A model generated the notes under the pieces. The model made no database searches. It was not told the origin of the DNA and was given only the letters and a program-made list of their open reading frames with translations. Below are positions 1 through 10,219 of a stretch of DNA of 64,000 nucleotides, piece after piece (within the stretch, counting starts at the first letter, position 1; each line of letters opens with the position of its first letter). The stretch is from Sphingobium sp. AS12 (GTDB lineage: Bacteria; Pseudomonadota; Alphaproteobacteria; Sphingomonadales; Sphingomonadaceae). A program made the translations under genes and the position numbers. The DNA lies in the NCBI RefSeq assembly GCF_019097845.1, contig NZ_JAHRGM010000001.1, positions 801,167 through 865,166 on the forward strand, read 5' to 3'.

Positions 1-731
1 TTCACGATGGCGTCGACCGCGACATAAAGCTCCGACTTGTCGTCGGTCGGCCCGGAAATGATCAGCGGCGTGCGCGCCTCGTCGATCAGGATCGAGTCCA
101 CCTCGTCGACGATGGCATAGTTGAAAGGCCGCTGGACCATCGACGCGCGGTCATATTTCATATTGTCGCGCAGATAGTCGAAACCCAGCTCGTTGTTCGT
201 CGCATAGGTGATGTCGGCGGCATAGGCAGCGCGGCGCTGGTCCTCGCTGATGTTCGGCACGATGACGCCGGTGGTCAGGCCCAGGAAACGATAGACCTGG
301 CCCATCCATTCGCAGTCGCGGCTGGCCAGATAGTCGTTCACCGTGACGACATGGACGCCCTTGCCCTCCAGCGCGTTGAGGTAGGTCGCCAGCGTCGCCA
401 CCAGCGTCTTGCCCTCACCCGTGCGCATTTCGGCGATTTCGCCACGATGCAGGACGATGCCGCCCACCATCTGCACGTCGAAATGGCGCATCCCCAGCAC
501 CCGCATGGCCGCTTCGCGCACCGTGGCAAAGGCTTCGGGCAGCAGGTCGTCCAGCGTCTCGCCAGCGGCCAGCCGTTCGCGGAACCGCACCGTCTGCGCC
601 GCCAGATCCTCGTCGCTCAACGCCTGGATCGCAGGTTCGAACGACGCGATCTTGTCGACGATCTTGCCCAGCGACTTCACATAGCGTTCGTTGGACGATC
701 CGAAGATGGACTTGGCGAGGGCGCCGAACAT
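1..731 (-). CDS. secA: Preprotein translocase ATPase SecA, N-terminal part (cut by window edge)
   Basis: SecA is the cytoplasmic ATPase that drives unfolded preproteins through SecYEG. The visible 243 codons begin [20 protein letters not shown] and contain the nucleotide-binding domain 1 signatures: the Walker A region [12 protein letters not shown] near residues 103-114 and the Walker B/DEAD-like region [18 protein letters not shown] near residues 207-224. The rest of the protein (the NBD1 remainder, preprotein crosslinking domain, NBD2, helical scaffold and zinc-binding tail) lies left of base 1. The start is the only ATG giving the usual SecA N-terminus. It is transcribed leftwards, and the next gene on its 5' side is a separate small TonB-like gene on the same strand. 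Confidence 0.97.
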   Translation of the reverse strand, partial: MFGALAKSIFGSSNERYVKSLGKIVDKIASFEPAIQALSDEDLAAQTVRFRERLAAGETLDDLLPEAFATVREAAMRVLGMRHFDVQMVGGIVLHRGEIAEMRTGEGKTLVATLATYLNALEGKGVHVVTVNDYLASRDCEWMGQVYRFLGLTTGVIVPNISEDQRRAAYAADITYATNNELGFDYLRDNMKYDRASMVQRPFNYAIVDEVDSILIDEARTPLIISGPTDDKSELYVAVDAIV

Positions 732-872
732 GCAATTTCCTGACACAATAGGGAAGCGCGCCCCGGACAAGGGACCACGCGCAGACATGCGCGGCGATTT
801 AGGGAGCGCTCAGCCGATAGTCAATCGAGCGGTGCAGACGCTTTCAGCCCTCGCCTTCTCTGTAACATGCGA

Positions 873-1349
873 TCATGACGGCATCCGCCACGTTATCCGG
901 CCATTATATGAGTCGGGTATCGCAGTGCCGGATGCATTGCGGGCGGGCTTGAACCGCGCGCGTTTGCTCAGCAGCCGACAAGTCGCCTCATCCAGAACGG
1001 CATGGCCCGACGATGCTGTGACAATGCATTGTTCCACTTCCCCGGACGAGCTTATAGTCAGGCGGAAGCCTGCTGTCCCCTGCCATGCATTGCGCTGGGC
1101 TTCCATGGGATAATCAGAATCGCTCAGCCACGTGCCAGGACTGGACCTTGGCGCAGCGCGATCAGATGAGGCAGACGTCGAGGAAGAGGCGGTCCGCTGC
1201 CCCGGCGGTTCCGACGCAGGCTTAACAGGTCCGGCTTCCGGCAACGGCGGCAGATCAACGTCGAATTGTTGCTGCCAGATCGATACGGCAGCAGCCAGCA
1301 GCGCCATCACGCCTACCGCTACTATCAATTCCCTGATCCGTTGGTTCAT
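873..1349 (-). CDS. Small TonB-C-domain protein (energy transducer-like)
   Basis: About 158 residues. A cytoplasmic N-terminus (MNQRIRELIV) is followed by one hydrophobic segment near residues 8-24 (VAVGVMALLAAAVSIW), a Pro/Ser-rich linker, and a C-terminal domain resembling TonB_C, with GFRLTISSSGEVEQCIV, a VLDEATCRLL helix and FKPARNASG. TonB-type proteins link the inner-membrane proton-motive force to outer-membrane receptors. No exbB/exbD or receptor gene is next to it, so it may serve another envelope role. An alternative start lies 21 bases upstream at 1370. It is divergent from argJ with about 74 bases between the starts. The fold assignment is fairly sure; the partner is unknown. Confidence 0.75.
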   Translation of the reverse strand: MNQRIRELIVAVGVMALLAAAVSIWQQQFDVDLPPLPEAGPVKPASEPPGQRTASSSTSASSDRAAPRSSPGTWLSDSDYPMEAQRNAWQGTAGFRLTISSSGEVEQCIVTASSGHAVLDEATCRLLSKRARFKPARNASGTAIPDSYNGRITWRMPS

Positions 1350-1423
1350 ATGTCTGCCCAGTTCCCCCATTGTCCCCGGCGAACCAGATTGACGTCTATG
1401 GGGATTTCCATCATTCCGCGCCC

Positions 1424-2650
1424 ATGAGCAAGCCCTCCCCCCTCGCCCCCGCCGCCTTCCCGGTCCTGCCCTCGATTGCCGGCGTGACCCTCCGCCGCGC
1501 GCGCGCCGGATATAAGGCGTGGGAGCGGTGCGACCTTACCTATGTCGAACTCGATGTCGTCACAGCGGTCGCTGGCGTGACTACGCAGAGCAAATGCCCC
1601 TCCCCCGAAGTCGAATGGTGCCGCGACGCCGTTCCGCTGGGATCGGCGCGGGCACTGGTGGTCAATGCGGGCAATGCCAACGCCTTTACCGGCCATCGTG
1701 GCCGCGCGGCGGTGGAGGCGATCGCAGCCAAGGTCGCCAATCACCTTGACTGCCTGCCGTCGGACATTTTCATCTCCTCGACCGGGGTGATCGGTGTGCC
1801 GCTGCCGATCGACAAGGCCGAAGCTGGCCTTGAAGCCGCGTTTGCCGCAGCGCCCTGTAGCTGGGAGGATGCCGCCAACAGCATCGGCACGACCGACACT
1901 TTCGCCAAGGGAGCGCATGTCTCCGCGATGATCGGCGCGACGCGGGTCGATCTGGTCGGCATCATCAAGGGATCGGGCATGATCGCGCCGGACATGGCGA
2001 CGATGCTGGGCTATATCTTCACTGATGCCGCGATCGATCCTGCGCTGCTGCAATCCATGCTGTCGTCCGCCAACAAGCGGACATTCTCCTGCATCACGGT
2101 CGATAGCGACACCTCCACCAGCGACACGGTGCTGGCCTTCGCGACCGGCAAGGCGGGCAATGCGCCGCTCAATAGCATGGACGATGCCGGCGCGGATGCC
2201 TTTGCCGCTGCGCTGGCGGACCTCTGCCGCCAACTCGCCCATCTGGTCGTGCGCGATGGGGAAGGCGCGACTAAGTTCGTGGAGATCAGCGTCGAAGGCG
2301 CGACCAGCGACGAGAGTGCGCATCGCATCGCCCTGTCGATCGCCAATTCGCCCCTGGTCAAGACCGCCATCGCGGGCGAGGACGCCAATTGGGGCCGAGT
2401 CGTGGCCGCCATCGGCAAGGCGGGCGAACCGGCTGATCGCGACCTGCTATCGATCCGCTTCGGCGCGACCCAGGTGGCGACTGGCGGTCTGGCGGTCGAA
2501 GGCTATGACGAAGCCCCCGTTGCCGCCCATCTTAAAGGCCAGGACATCGTCATCGGCGTCGATCTGGGCCTGGGCGAAGGGCGCGCGACCGTGTGGACCT
2601 GCGACCTCACCCACGGCTATATCTCGATCAACGCGGACTATCGCAGTTGA
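1424..2650 (+). CDS. argJ: Bifunctional glutamate N-acetyltransferase / amino-acid acetyltransferase ArgJ
   Basis: ArgJ transfers acetyl from N-acetylornithine to glutamate and, in bifunctional forms, also makes N-acetylglutamate from acetyl-CoA, starting and recycling the acetyl cycle of arginine biosynthesis. The 408-residue protein shows VVNAGNANAFTG near residue 80, the oxyanion-forming STGVIG, and the self-cleavage site MATMLGYIFTDA whose Thr193 becomes the catalytic nucleophile of the beta chain; it ends with the usual NADYRS-type tail. An in-frame ATG 54 bases upstream exists, but MSKPSPLAP matches the usual start. The stop codon overlaps the start of the next gene (ATGA), indicating translational coupling. 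Confidence 0.96.
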   Translation: MSKPSPLAPAAFPVLPSIAGVTLRRARAGYKAWERCDLTYVELDVVTAVAGVTTQSKCPSPEVEWCRDAVPLGSARALVVNAGNANAFTGHRGRAAVEAIAAKVANHLDCLPSDIFISSTGVIGVPLPIDKAEAGLEAAFAAAPCSWEDAANSIGTTDTFAKGAHVSAMIGATRVDLVGIIKGSGMIAPDMATMLGYIFTDAAIDPALLQSMLSSANKRTFSCITVDSDTSTSDTVLAFATGKAGNAPLNSMDDAGADAFAAALADLCRQLAHLVVRDGEGATKFVEISVEGATSDESAHRIALSIANSPLVKTAIAGEDANWGRVVAAIGKAGEPADRDLLSIRFGATQVATGGLAVEGYDEAPVAAHLKGQDIVIGVDLGLGEGRATVWTCDLTHGYISINADYRS

Positions 2651-3447
2651 TGCTGGCCCTGCACGCCCCGGTCGTCGCGCTGATGCGGGACGTCGCCCGC
2701 GACATCGTGATGCCGCGCTACCAGAATCTGGCCAGTAGCGAGATCAGTGCCAAGGCGGATGCCGACGATCTGGTCACCATCGCCGACAAGGAAAGCGAAA
2801 TCAGGCTGGCCGAAGGACTGGCCGCGATCCTGCCCGAAGCTGGTATCATCGGCGAGGAAGCCTGCGCAGCCGATCCGTCGATACTGGATCGCGCGGGCGA
2901 CGGCCTCAACTGGATCATCGACCCGATCGACGGCACCGGCAATTTCGCCGCTGGCAGGCCGCCCTTCGGCATCATGATCGCGCTGGCGGACGCCGGGACG
3001 ACGCTGGCAGGCTGGATTCTCGATCCGATCAGCGGGCGGCTGTGCCACGCCATGTTGGGCGGTGGCAGTCACATCAATGATGAACGGGTAGAGGCGTGCG
3101 AAAGCGGCGGCGACCTGCCGATCGCGGCACTGGCGGTCTATTTCATGAGCGCAGAAGAACGCGCAGACATTGCCCACCGATCGCAGGGCAGGTTCGCGCT
3201 GGTCGATATTCCCCGCTGTGCCGCCGAACAATATCCCCGGCTAGTGCTGGGTCAGAATGACGTGTCGGTATTCGCGCGCACCCTGCCCTGGGATCATGCG
3301 GCAGGCACATTATTCCTGAACGAAGCAGGCGGCTGCTGCCAGCGGCTCGACGGCACGCCCTATGTCGTGGGCGACACGCGCCGCGGCCTGCTCGGCGCAT
3401 CCTCGCCGCGCCTGTGGGACAGGGCGGCGGAGATATTGTTTCGCTGA
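2650..3447 (+). CDS. Inositol-monophosphatase-family phosphatase
   Basis: A 265-residue member of the Mg2+-dependent Li-sensitive phosphatase superfamily. It carries the metal-binding motifs IIGEEA near residue 75, WIIDPIDGTGNF near residue 95 (DP-I/L-DGT), and the C-terminal PWDHAAG (WDxAAG). The family includes inositol monophosphatase, SuhB, CysQ and the HisN-type histidinol-phosphatase of Actinobacteria and some Proteobacteria; the sequence alone does not tell which substrate is used. It overlaps argJ by 4 bases and is surely co-translated, so an amino-acid biosynthetic role such as histidinol-phosphate phosphatase is possible but only inferred. Confidence 0.88.
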   Translation: MLALHAPVVALMRDVARDIVMPRYQNLASSEISAKADADDLVTIADKESEIRLAEGLAAILPEAGIIGEEACAADPSILDRAGDGLNWIIDPIDGTGNFAAGRPPFGIMIALADAGTTLAGWILDPISGRLCHAMLGGGSHINDERVEACESGGDLPIAALAVYFMSAEERADIAHRSQGRFALVDIPRCAAEQYPRLVLGQNDVSVFARTLPWDHAAGTLFLNEAGGCCQRLDGTPYVVGDTRRGLLGASSPRLWDRAAEILFR

Positions 3448-3454
3448 TGATCCA

Positions 3455-3477
3455 GGCTTCATATCCATAATGAAGCC
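3455..3477. terminator. Short hairpin between convergent genes
   Basis: An 8-bp perfect stem, GGCTTCAT with ATGAAGCC, sits between the convergent phosphatase and trxA genes. There is no clear T-run on either side, so it is a weak terminator candidate only. Confidence 0.35.
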
Positions 3478-3490
3478 CGGAACGGCCAGA

Positions 3491-3811
3491 TCAGAGAACG
3501 CTCTCGATCCAGCTCTTGAGCGCGCTCTTGGGTGCTGCGCCGACCTTCGTGGCGGCTGGTTCGCCATTTTTGAACAGGATCATCGTCGGAATGCCGCGCA
3601 CGCCATATTGACCGGGCGCGTCGGGATTTTCGTCGATATTGACCTTGGCGATCGTTACCTTCTCACCCAGTTCGTCGGAGATTTCCTCCAGTGCCGGGCC
3701 GATCATCTTGCACGGGCCGCACCATTCGGCCCAGAAATCGACGAGCACGGGCTTGTCGGAATCGATCACGTCAGCCTTGAAGCTGCTGTCGGTAACTGCC
3801 TTGGTGGCCAT
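3491..3811 (-). CDS. trxA: Thioredoxin
   Basis: A 106-residue cytoplasmic thioredoxin that reduces protein disulfides and receives electrons from thioredoxin reductase. The active site WCGPC has its cysteines at residues 31 and 34, preceded by VDFWAE. The cis-Pro motif [12 protein letters not shown] follows, and the length is typical of TrxA. It is the last gene of the operon that starts at divL, 29 bases after addA; this placement of trxA after addA recurs in sphingomonads (recalled, not searched). Confidence 0.97.
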   Translation of the reverse strand: MATKAVTDSSFKADVIDSDKPVLVDFWAEWCGPCKMIGPALEEISDELGEKVTIAKVNIDENPDAPGQYGVRGIPTMILFKNGEPAATKVGAAPKSALKSWIESVL

Positions 3812-3840
3812 GTTGAAGTCTCCTTGTCTTGAGGCGCTAT

Positions 3841-6800
3841 CTAGGGTGTCGTGGCATCGCGCTCAACGGGTGAGCGCGGCAAATTCTCCTGCGCGGGCGC
3901 AAAGCCCGGCTTGTGCGCTGCCAGCAGCGCGGGCGGCAAGATGATGAGGCGCGGTGCGCTGGTGTAGAGCAGCCCCGCTTTGATCGTCCGGTCGGGGAAG
4001 ATCACCGCCAGCGCGGCGGCATAAGCGGCCATCTGCCGGACATGCGCGGTCGGCACATCGTCCACGCCCAGCGGCGCAACCCTGCCGGTCTTGAAATCGA
4101 CCAGCTGGATGCGGTCCGGCCCGACGCACAATCGATCCACCGTGCCAGCGATCACCGCTTCGCCGACCACCGCCGCGATCGGCGCTTCGGCCAGCGCATC
4201 GGGGCTGAACAGGTCGGCAAAGTCCGGTGCTTCAATAACACGGAGCGCTTGCGCAATCACATCCTGCCGGACGGCCGCGTCCTCCGCCCCCTGCTGCACC
4301 AGCCAGCGATCCGCAGCGTCGCGACGGCGCTCAGGCTCGACGCTGGGCAGTCGCTCGAACAGGGCGTGGAGCCACCGCCCCCGCTCCGCCGCTGCGCGCA
4401 TCGCCGGGGTCGGCGGCGGGTAAGGCACATCATCCTCGACTGGCGCGGAAGGGGCCAGCGGACGCGGTGGACGCGCCTCGACCGGGGCGGGCTGGCGCAG
4501 CCAGTCTGGCATGTCCGCCGCCGTGCGTTCCTTTGCGGCTTCCGGCTCCGCCTTCCTGGTCGGCAAATCCTCGGTCCCGCGCCAGCGCCGCGAAGCGCCC
4601 CACAGGGGATCAGCCTGCCATTCCGCGCCGAGCGACACCATCGCCCCCTCGACCGCCGCGAACCAGCTTTCAGGCTTCACCTCGCCCTTAGCCCGTGGTC
4701 CCAGCGATCCGGCGACGATCAATTTTTCCTCCGCGCGGGTCAGGGCGACATAGAGCAGCCGCCAATGCTCCTCACGCTCGACCGCGGCGGCCTGTTCGGC
4801 CACATCGCCAATCGGTCCCTGCCGCTCCGGCTTGCGCGGGGGCAGGATCGGCAGGCCGTTCCACAGCAGCGAATCCGCGCGATTGCCTGCATCGGGATCG
4901 AGGCAGGCGTCGGCCAATATGACGATCGGCGCCTGCAACCCTTTGGCCCCATGCACCGTCAGCAGGCGTAGCATATCGCCCTGCGCCGCCGCATCGCGGA
5001 CTATGTCGACTTCGCCCCGGTCGAACCAGTCGATGAAGCGCTGGAGCGAGGGATGATCGTCACTCTCGAACGCCAGCGCGGCGTTCAGCAATTCCTCGAT
5101 CGGATCAACCGCTTCCGCCCCCAATCGCTCGATCAGGCGACGGCGGCCATCCATCGGCCCGGACAGGATCGCCTCCAGATAGCGATAGGGCGTGGTGAAA
5201 TCCGCTACTGCCAGCAGATCACGCAGGGGCCGCAACGTCGCATCGTCCAGCGTCTGATTGAGGTGCCGCCACAGCCCGGTCTTGCGCCCGATCAGCCGGT
5301 GCATCAGCTCATTCTGGGTCCAGCCGATCAAGGGCGACACCAGCAGCGACGCCATGTTCAACTCATCGTCGGGTTGTACCGCAAAGCGCAGCGCCGCCAG
5401 CAGATCACGCACCGCCAGCGGTGCATTGAGCCGCAGCCGGTCGATCCCCGCGACCGCCACCTTCTCCTCATAAAGCCGCGCCACGATCAGCCGCGCCAGT
5501 TCGCTGCGGCGGCGGACCAGGATCATGATGTCCCCTGCCCGCACCGGCCGCCCCCGGCTTTCCAGCATCACGCCATCGTCGATCCACTGTTTGATCTGCT
5601 GCGCGATCTTCTGCGCCAGCACCCGCTCCTGATCGGCGGCCCAATCCTCCTCACCCTCGGCCTCGTCGGACAGGTTGGCCACGACCGGCTTCCACAACAT
5701 CACCTCGCCCGGATGCCGGTTGGCGCTAATATGATGGACGTCGCCCGCGACCATCCCCAGCTTCTCAACCGTCAACGTCGCGATCGTGCGGTCCACCACG
5801 TCGAGGACAGCGGGAGTGGAACGGAAACTCTGATCGAGCGACAAATCGTAGAATGGATGATCTGCTTCGTCTGCGTAGCGCGAGAAGGCTTTTTGAGCAG
5901 CGCGAAATTCAATGGGGCTGGTTCCCTGAAAGCCGAATATCGCCTGTTTGAAATCTCCAACCGCAAATACCGTCCGAACCTTGTTGCCTTTCGCGCCCTC
6001 GCCCGCGAAAAACTCGGACGCCAGTGCTCCAACAATCTGCCATTGCCGAACATTAGTATCCTGCGCTTCATCGACCAAAATATGGTCGATCTGCTGGTCA
6101 AGCTTATAGCGTATCCACTCTGCAATCCCTTCTTTTTGCAGCAGCGCGGCGGCACGACCAATCAGATCGTCGAAATCCACCGCGCCCGCGAGCCGCTTGG
6201 CCTGCGCATAGGCCCGCGCATAGGCACGCCCAGCATGGAGCGCCTGCCCCAGCAGCGCGACATAATCGGCGCGCAGCTTCATCGCGATCAGTTCGCCGCA
6301 ATGGTCATACAGCCGTGTCGCCATCTCGGCATAGCTATCGACTGGCGGCACCCACCCCTTGGTCAGCATGATGTCGCCGTCCGCCTTGGCCCAGGCGCGA
6401 TGCAGGTCGGTCAGGGTGGCAGCGCGTCCGGCCGGATCGAGCGCACGCCACGCTGCGATCCGGTCGCAGCGCTCCAGCCCACGACCCTTGCCCCACTGCA
6501 CATTGGCCTGCACGATCCGATCCAGCGTTCGCATGTCGAACATAGCGTCGCTGCACTGATCGGCCAGCCACTGGTCGATGTCGCCATCCGGCAATCCCAG
6601 TTCCGCCATGATCCAAGGCGTAATCGCATCCGGCAGTGCGTCGAGCGCCTCTACCCTGGCGGCGCAGCGCAGAAGATAGCTCTCCGCCCCGCCCTCGCCC
6701 GACCGCAGGCTGATCGCCTGCAACGCCGCGAACAGCGCTTCGTCGCCCGTCTCATGCGCCCGCACGACCATGTCGGCCAGCGTCTGCCGGGCAAGGTTGC

Positions 6801-7272
6801 TCTGCTCCCGCTGGTCGAGCGGGCTGAAACCGGGCGTCAGGTCCGCCTCCAGCGGGAAGGCGGTCAGCAATTGCTGGCAAAAACCATGGATCGTCTGGAT
6901 GCGCAGCCCACCGCCGGTCGATTCCAGCACTTCGGCAAACAGCCGCCGGGCAAAGTCACGCGCATCCGGCCCGGACTCCTCGCCCAGCGCCTCCAGATCA
7001 GCAAACAGCCCCTTGTCATCCATCTGCACCCAGGCGGCGAGCCGATCGTGGATACGATCGGCCATTTCCGCCGCGCCCGCCTTGGTAAAGGTCAGGCACA
7101 ATATATTCTCCGGCCGCACCCCTTGCAGCAGCAGGCGAAACACCCGCGCGGTCAGCACATGGGTCTTGCCCGTGCCTGCCGAAGCCGACAGCCAGACATG
7201 CGCGTCGGGCGCAGCAGCACGGGCCTGATTGCCCAGCAAGGGTTGCAGCCCCTTAGCCATCGTCGCGGCCAT
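3841..7272 (-). CDS. addA: Double-strand break repair helicase-nuclease AddA
   Basis: AddA is the helicase-nuclease subunit of AddAB, which resects double-strand ends for RecA loading. The 1143-residue protein has a UvrD-type helicase: Walker [17 protein letters not shown] near residue 30, the Q-loop region [12 protein letters not shown], Walker [10 protein letters not shown], motif [12 protein letters not shown], and the C-terminal helicase motif [14 protein letters not shown] RecB-family nuclease domain at the C-terminus has IQLVDFKTG. Its start overlaps the end of addB by 20 bases, giving strict co-translation. A very long open frame on the opposite strand is a compositional shadow. Confidence 0.96.
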   Translation of the reverse strand: MAATMAKGLQPLLGNQARAAAPDAHVWLSASAGTGKTHVLTARVFRLLLQGVRPENILCLTFTKAGAAEMADRIHDRLAAWVQMDDKGLFADLEALGEESGPDARDFARRLFAEVLESTGGGLRIQTIHGFCQQLLTAFPLEADLTPGFSPLDQREQSNLARQTLADMVVRAHETGDEALFAALQAISLRSGEGGAESYLLRCAARVEALDALPDAITPWIMAELGLPDGDIDQWLADQCSDAMFDMRTLDRIVQANVQWGKGRGLERCDRIAAWRALDPAGRAATLTDLHRAWAKADGDIMLTKGWVPPVDSYAEMATRLYDHCGELIAMKLRADYVALLGQALHAGRAYARAYAQAKRLAGAVDFDDLIGRAAALLQKEGIAEWIRYKLDQQIDHILVDEAQDTNVRQWQIVGALASEFFAGEGAKGNKVRTVFAVGDFKQAIFGFQGTSPIEFRAAQKAFSRYADEADHPFYDLSLDQSFRSTPAVLDVVDRTIATLTVEKLGMVAGDVHHISANRHPGEVMLWKPVVANLSDEAEGEEDWAADQERVLAQKIAQQIKQWIDDGVMLESRGRPVRAGDIMILVRRRSELARLIVARLYEEKVAVAGIDRLRLNAPLAVRDLLAALRFAVQPDDELNMASLLVSPLIGWTQNELMHRLIGRKTGLWRHLNQTLDDATLRPLRDLLAVADFTTPYRYLEAILSGPMDGRRRLIERLGAEAVDPIEELLNAALAFESDDHPSLQRFIDWFDRGEVDIVRDAAAQGDMLRLLTVHGAKGLQAPIVILADACLDPDAGNRADSLLWNGLPILPPRKPERQGPIGDVAEQAAAVEREEHWRLLYVALTRAEEKLIVAGSLGPRAKGEVKPESWFAAVEGAMVSLGAEWQADPLWGASRRWRGTEDLPTRKAEPEAAKERTAADMPDWLRQPAPVEARPPRPLAPSAPVEDDVPYPPPTPAMRAAAERGRWLHALFERLPSVEPERRRDAADRWLVQQGAEDAAVRQDVIAQALRVIEAPDFADLFSPDALAEAPIAAVVGEAVIAGTVDRLCVGPDRIQLVDFKTGRVAPLGVDDVPTAHVRQMAAYAAALAVIFPDRTIKAGLLYTSAPRLIILPPALLAAHKPGFAPAQENLPRSPVERDATTP

Positions 7273-10219
7273 ACCATTCCTCCAGCCGCATCAACTGGTC
7301 ATAATCGCCATAATTGGCGACTTCGGGGTTGATCTCCGCACGGAAGGGCGTGGTGCCGAGCAGGAAGGCCTGCGCCAGCTCCTCGAACTGCGCATAGACG
7401 TCCATGGTGAAATCGGCGGTGACGATCTTGCGCTTGCCCAGTGGATCGACCGGGCTTTCGCGATAGCCAAACTGGTCGCCCTTCTTGGCCAGCGACCAAT
7501 ATTCAAAGCCACCGGCGACCTTCTGGCCATCAATCCCCTCAAACCCGCCATGTTCGGCGATCACGCCCAACAGGCCGAGTTGCAGCGCAAAGCCCGCCTT
7601 CACCTGCTGCGCACTGGGGGGCTTGCCGGTCTTGTAATCGATAATGCCCAAAGTGCCGTCGGGCAGTCGGTCGATCCGGTCGGCCTTGCCCATAAGCGTG
7701 ACGTCGGCAATCTCCGCCCGCCCTTCCTTCTCGACCGCCAGGATCGTGCGCCCTTCCGCCTTGTCCCGCACGACTTCCGCCGCAATCCAGCGGATCGCCT
7801 CGATCAGGCGCGGTTGCCACAGCGCGCGCAGGAGCGGATGGACTTCGGGCCGGTCGAACATGGCGCGGGCGCGCGCTTCCAGATCGGCGGGGTCCAACGT
7901 TCCCGCCTCCGCCCAATGCTGGAGAATGTCATGCACCGCCGTCCCGCGCCAGGCTGGCCCGGCATCGGCATCGACCGGATCGAGCCGCGCCAGCCGCAGT
8001 ACCCGCCGGGCATAGAAAGCGTAAGGGTCGGCCTTCAACCGGTCGACATCGGTGACGGGAATGACGGTCGGGCGGGCGGAAACCGGTGGCGCGGGCGCGG
8101 GGCGACCGACGGGATTATGCGTAGCAGGCGTGTCCAGCCCGCGCGCCAGTGCGGCATAGCGATCCGCAACCTTCCATTGCGGCCCCGCCATCGCCTTCAA
8201 TCGCAGCCACAGCCGCGACGCCACCGCGGGTCCACCGCTGCCCCGCCGCGCACGGGTGATCAGCACATGCGGCGCGCCCAGTGCACTGGCGAAATCATGC
8301 GCGGCAAGGCCGATGCGCGTCTCAACCCCCGGCAAGCCCAGTTCGCGCCGAATACGCGGCGCCAGCCATGGATCGGGCGCGGGCAGGCCTGGCCAGGTGC
8401 CTTCGTTGAGGCCGCCCAATATCATCAGGTCCGCCTGCACCAGTCGCGCTTCGATCAAGCCCAGTATCGCGATGCGCGGATGCCCGCCCTGCGGCGGACG
8501 CACCGAAACCCCGCCCAGCATATGGTCGAGCAACACCGGCAGCGCGCGAACATCCGCCTGACGCGGCCCTTCGTCGGCGGCAGCCTCCATTTCGGCGAAC
8601 AGATCAGCGGCGGCATGGCCCTGATGCCCGGCCCAGACGGCATCCCCCGTCAGCACACCTGCCTGCTCGCGGATCGCAGCCAGTTGCCCGGCCAGATCGG
8701 TGGTGACTGCAAAGGCCTGTTCTAGCGGTTCCAACAGAGCGCGCGCGGCGGGCCACCAGTCGCGCACCTGATCGCGCAGGACACGCTGCCGGTCATCGTC
8801 ACGCGCAACCATCAGCATATCGATGCCCACCAGTCCCGCTTGCGGCCTTGGTCCCCGCAACAGCAGGTCGAGCGCCCGCACCCCGTCCAGCCAGGCCAGC
8901 CGCCTCTCGCCGCGCATCACCAGCGGATGCTTGAGCAATGTCAGCAACGGCACCGGCGCGAACCGTTCCGCCACCGCCTGCGCCATGGCGATCAGCAAGG
9001 TGCCGGGCGGTAGGCGCGATAGCGGCAGGCCCGCCGAATCGTCCGCTTCAATCCCCCAGCGTTTCAGATGCGCCGACACCCGCGTCGCCAGTTGCCGGTC
9101 GGGCGTCACCAGCGCGGCGGTGCGTTTCTCCGTCTCCAGCGCCTCGCGCAGCGCGATGGCGATCGCCTGCGCCTCCTCGCCCGGCGTCGCCACTTCCAGC
9201 GCCGCGACACCAGCCAGCGACCGATCCGCCGTCTTGAGATCACGCCACCGGCTAGTGAGCTTGGGCGGCAGCATGGCGTTGGAGATATTGCGCCCACGGA
9301 CCGCCCGCGCATCATGTTCGCTGCCCCAGCGCCATTGCGCGACATCGTCGCGGGTCGCGCTCATGGCGTGGAACAGGCGTTTCAGCGCATATTGCGGATG
9401 GCTTTCATGACCAGCGGGGGCATGGCCAGTGACCGGATCGGGATCGAACGGACCAATCGCCTCCCAAGCCTCATCGTCCATATGCTGGTCCAGCCCGGCA
9501 AACACGACCATGCCGCCGGGCATCTCACCAATGCGCCGCAGCAGCCCGGCAACCGCCGGGGCAGTCGTGGAAATGCCCGCCGCTACCACAAAACTCATCG
9601 GCGGATGGTCCCGCCAGCGCGCCGCCAGCCGGTCGAACAGACGGTTGCGCCGCTCGGTCAGGTCCATGCAGCCCAGCCGCGCCAGTTCGTCCGGCCAGCG
9701 GGCGATGACTATCTCGAACAGATGCAGCGAAGTCTGCCAGTGCCGCGACAGTTCATCGGACAAAGTAAGGTCGCGCAAGGCCGTCACCGGCACACGCTCT
9801 ACCTGCATCTGGTCCAGCACCGCGCCCAGCGCCTGCCCCAGTTGCAGCGCTTGGCCCGCGTCAATGTCGCCCTTCACTTGCTGTACCATCCGCGCCAGGA
9901 TCATCTGCCGCCGCATCGGCGCAATCGCGGGGGGCAGTGCCTCCCCTTCCCCCAGCGGGTCGAGCGCGCTGCCGACCTGCTCGCCAATGTCCGGGTCGCC
10001 GATCGCCACCAGCCGGGGCAACAACAACCCACCCCCCGACGCCCGCACAAACGCATCGCTGACCGCCCGCACCGCGCGGTTGCTCGGCAACAGGATCATG
10101 CCCTGCGTCAGCGCCATCGGATCGCCGCCATGGCGCGCCAACAGGCCAGCAACCAGCGCATCGGAAAAGGCGCGATGCGCCGGAATGGAAAATAGCGCGG
10201 GGCGCCCGCGATCACCCAT
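7253..10219 (-). CDS. addB: Double-strand break repair protein AddB
   Basis: The 988-residue partner of AddA. The N-terminal half is an inactive UvrD-like helicase fold without a canonical Walker A, and the C-terminal half is a PD-(D/E)XK nuclease with LGIIDYKTGKPPSAQQ near residue 870. This layout fits the alphaproteobacterial AddB type. Motif GLNEGTWPGLPAPDPWLAP near the middle is typical of the family. Its start lies within the last bases of murU (8-base overlap) and its end overlaps addA by 20, so it sits mid-operon. Confidence 0.95.
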   Translation of the reverse strand: MGDRGRPALFSIPAHRAFSDALVAGLLARHGGDPMALTQGMILLPSNRAVRAVSDAFVRASGGGLLLPRLVAIGDPDIGEQVGSALDPLGEGEALPPAIAPMRRQMILARMVQQVKGDIDAGQALQLGQALGAVLDQMQVERVPVTALRDLTLSDELSRHWQTSLHLFEIVIARWPDELARLGCMDLTERRNRLFDRLAARWRDHPPMSFVVAAGISTTAPAVAGLLRRIGEMPGGMVVFAGLDQHMDDEAWEAIGPFDPDPVTGHAPAGHESHPQYALKRLFHAMSATRDDVAQWRWGSEHDARAVRGRNISNAMLPPKLTSRWRDLKTADRSLAGVAALEVATPGEEAQAIAIALREALETEKRTAALVTPDRQLATRVSAHLKRWGIEADDSAGLPLSRLPPGTLLIAMAQAVAERFAPVPLLTLLKHPLVMRGERRLAWLDGVRALDLLLRGPRPQAGLVGIDMLMVARDDDRQRVLRDQVRDWWPAARALLEPLEQAFAVTTDLAGQLAAIREQAGVLTGDAVWAGHQGHAAADLFAEMEAAADEGPRQADVRALPVLLDHMLGGVSVRPPQGGHPRIAILGLIEARLVQADLMILGGLNEGTWPGLPAPDPWLAPRIRRELGLPGVETRIGLAAHDFASALGAPHVLITRARRGSGGPAVASRLWLRLKAMAGPQWKVADRYAALARGLDTPATHNPVGRPAPAPPVSARPTVIPVTDVDRLKADPYAFYARRVLRLARLDPVDADAGPAWRGTAVHDILQHWAEAGTLDPADLEARARAMFDRPEVHPLLRALWQPRLIEAIRWIAAEVVRDKAEGRTILAVEKEGRAEIADVTLMGKADRIDRLPDGTLGIIDYKTGKPPSAQQVKAGFALQLGLLGVIAEHGGFEGIDGQKVAGGFEYWSLAKKGDQFGYRESPVDPLGKRKIVTADFTMDVYAQFEELAQAFLLGTTPFRAEINPEVANYGDYDQLMRLEEWYGRDDG

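Noticed and set aside
5053..7332. A 759-codon open frame on the plus strand opposite addA
   Set aside because: It is antisense to a fully supported gene, has no family motifs, and is rich in Arg/Gln/His as expected from the third-position bias of GC-rich DNA.
7229..8725. A 498-codon open frame on the plus strand opposite addB
   Set aside because: Same reason: a mirror of a real coding strand, no motifs.
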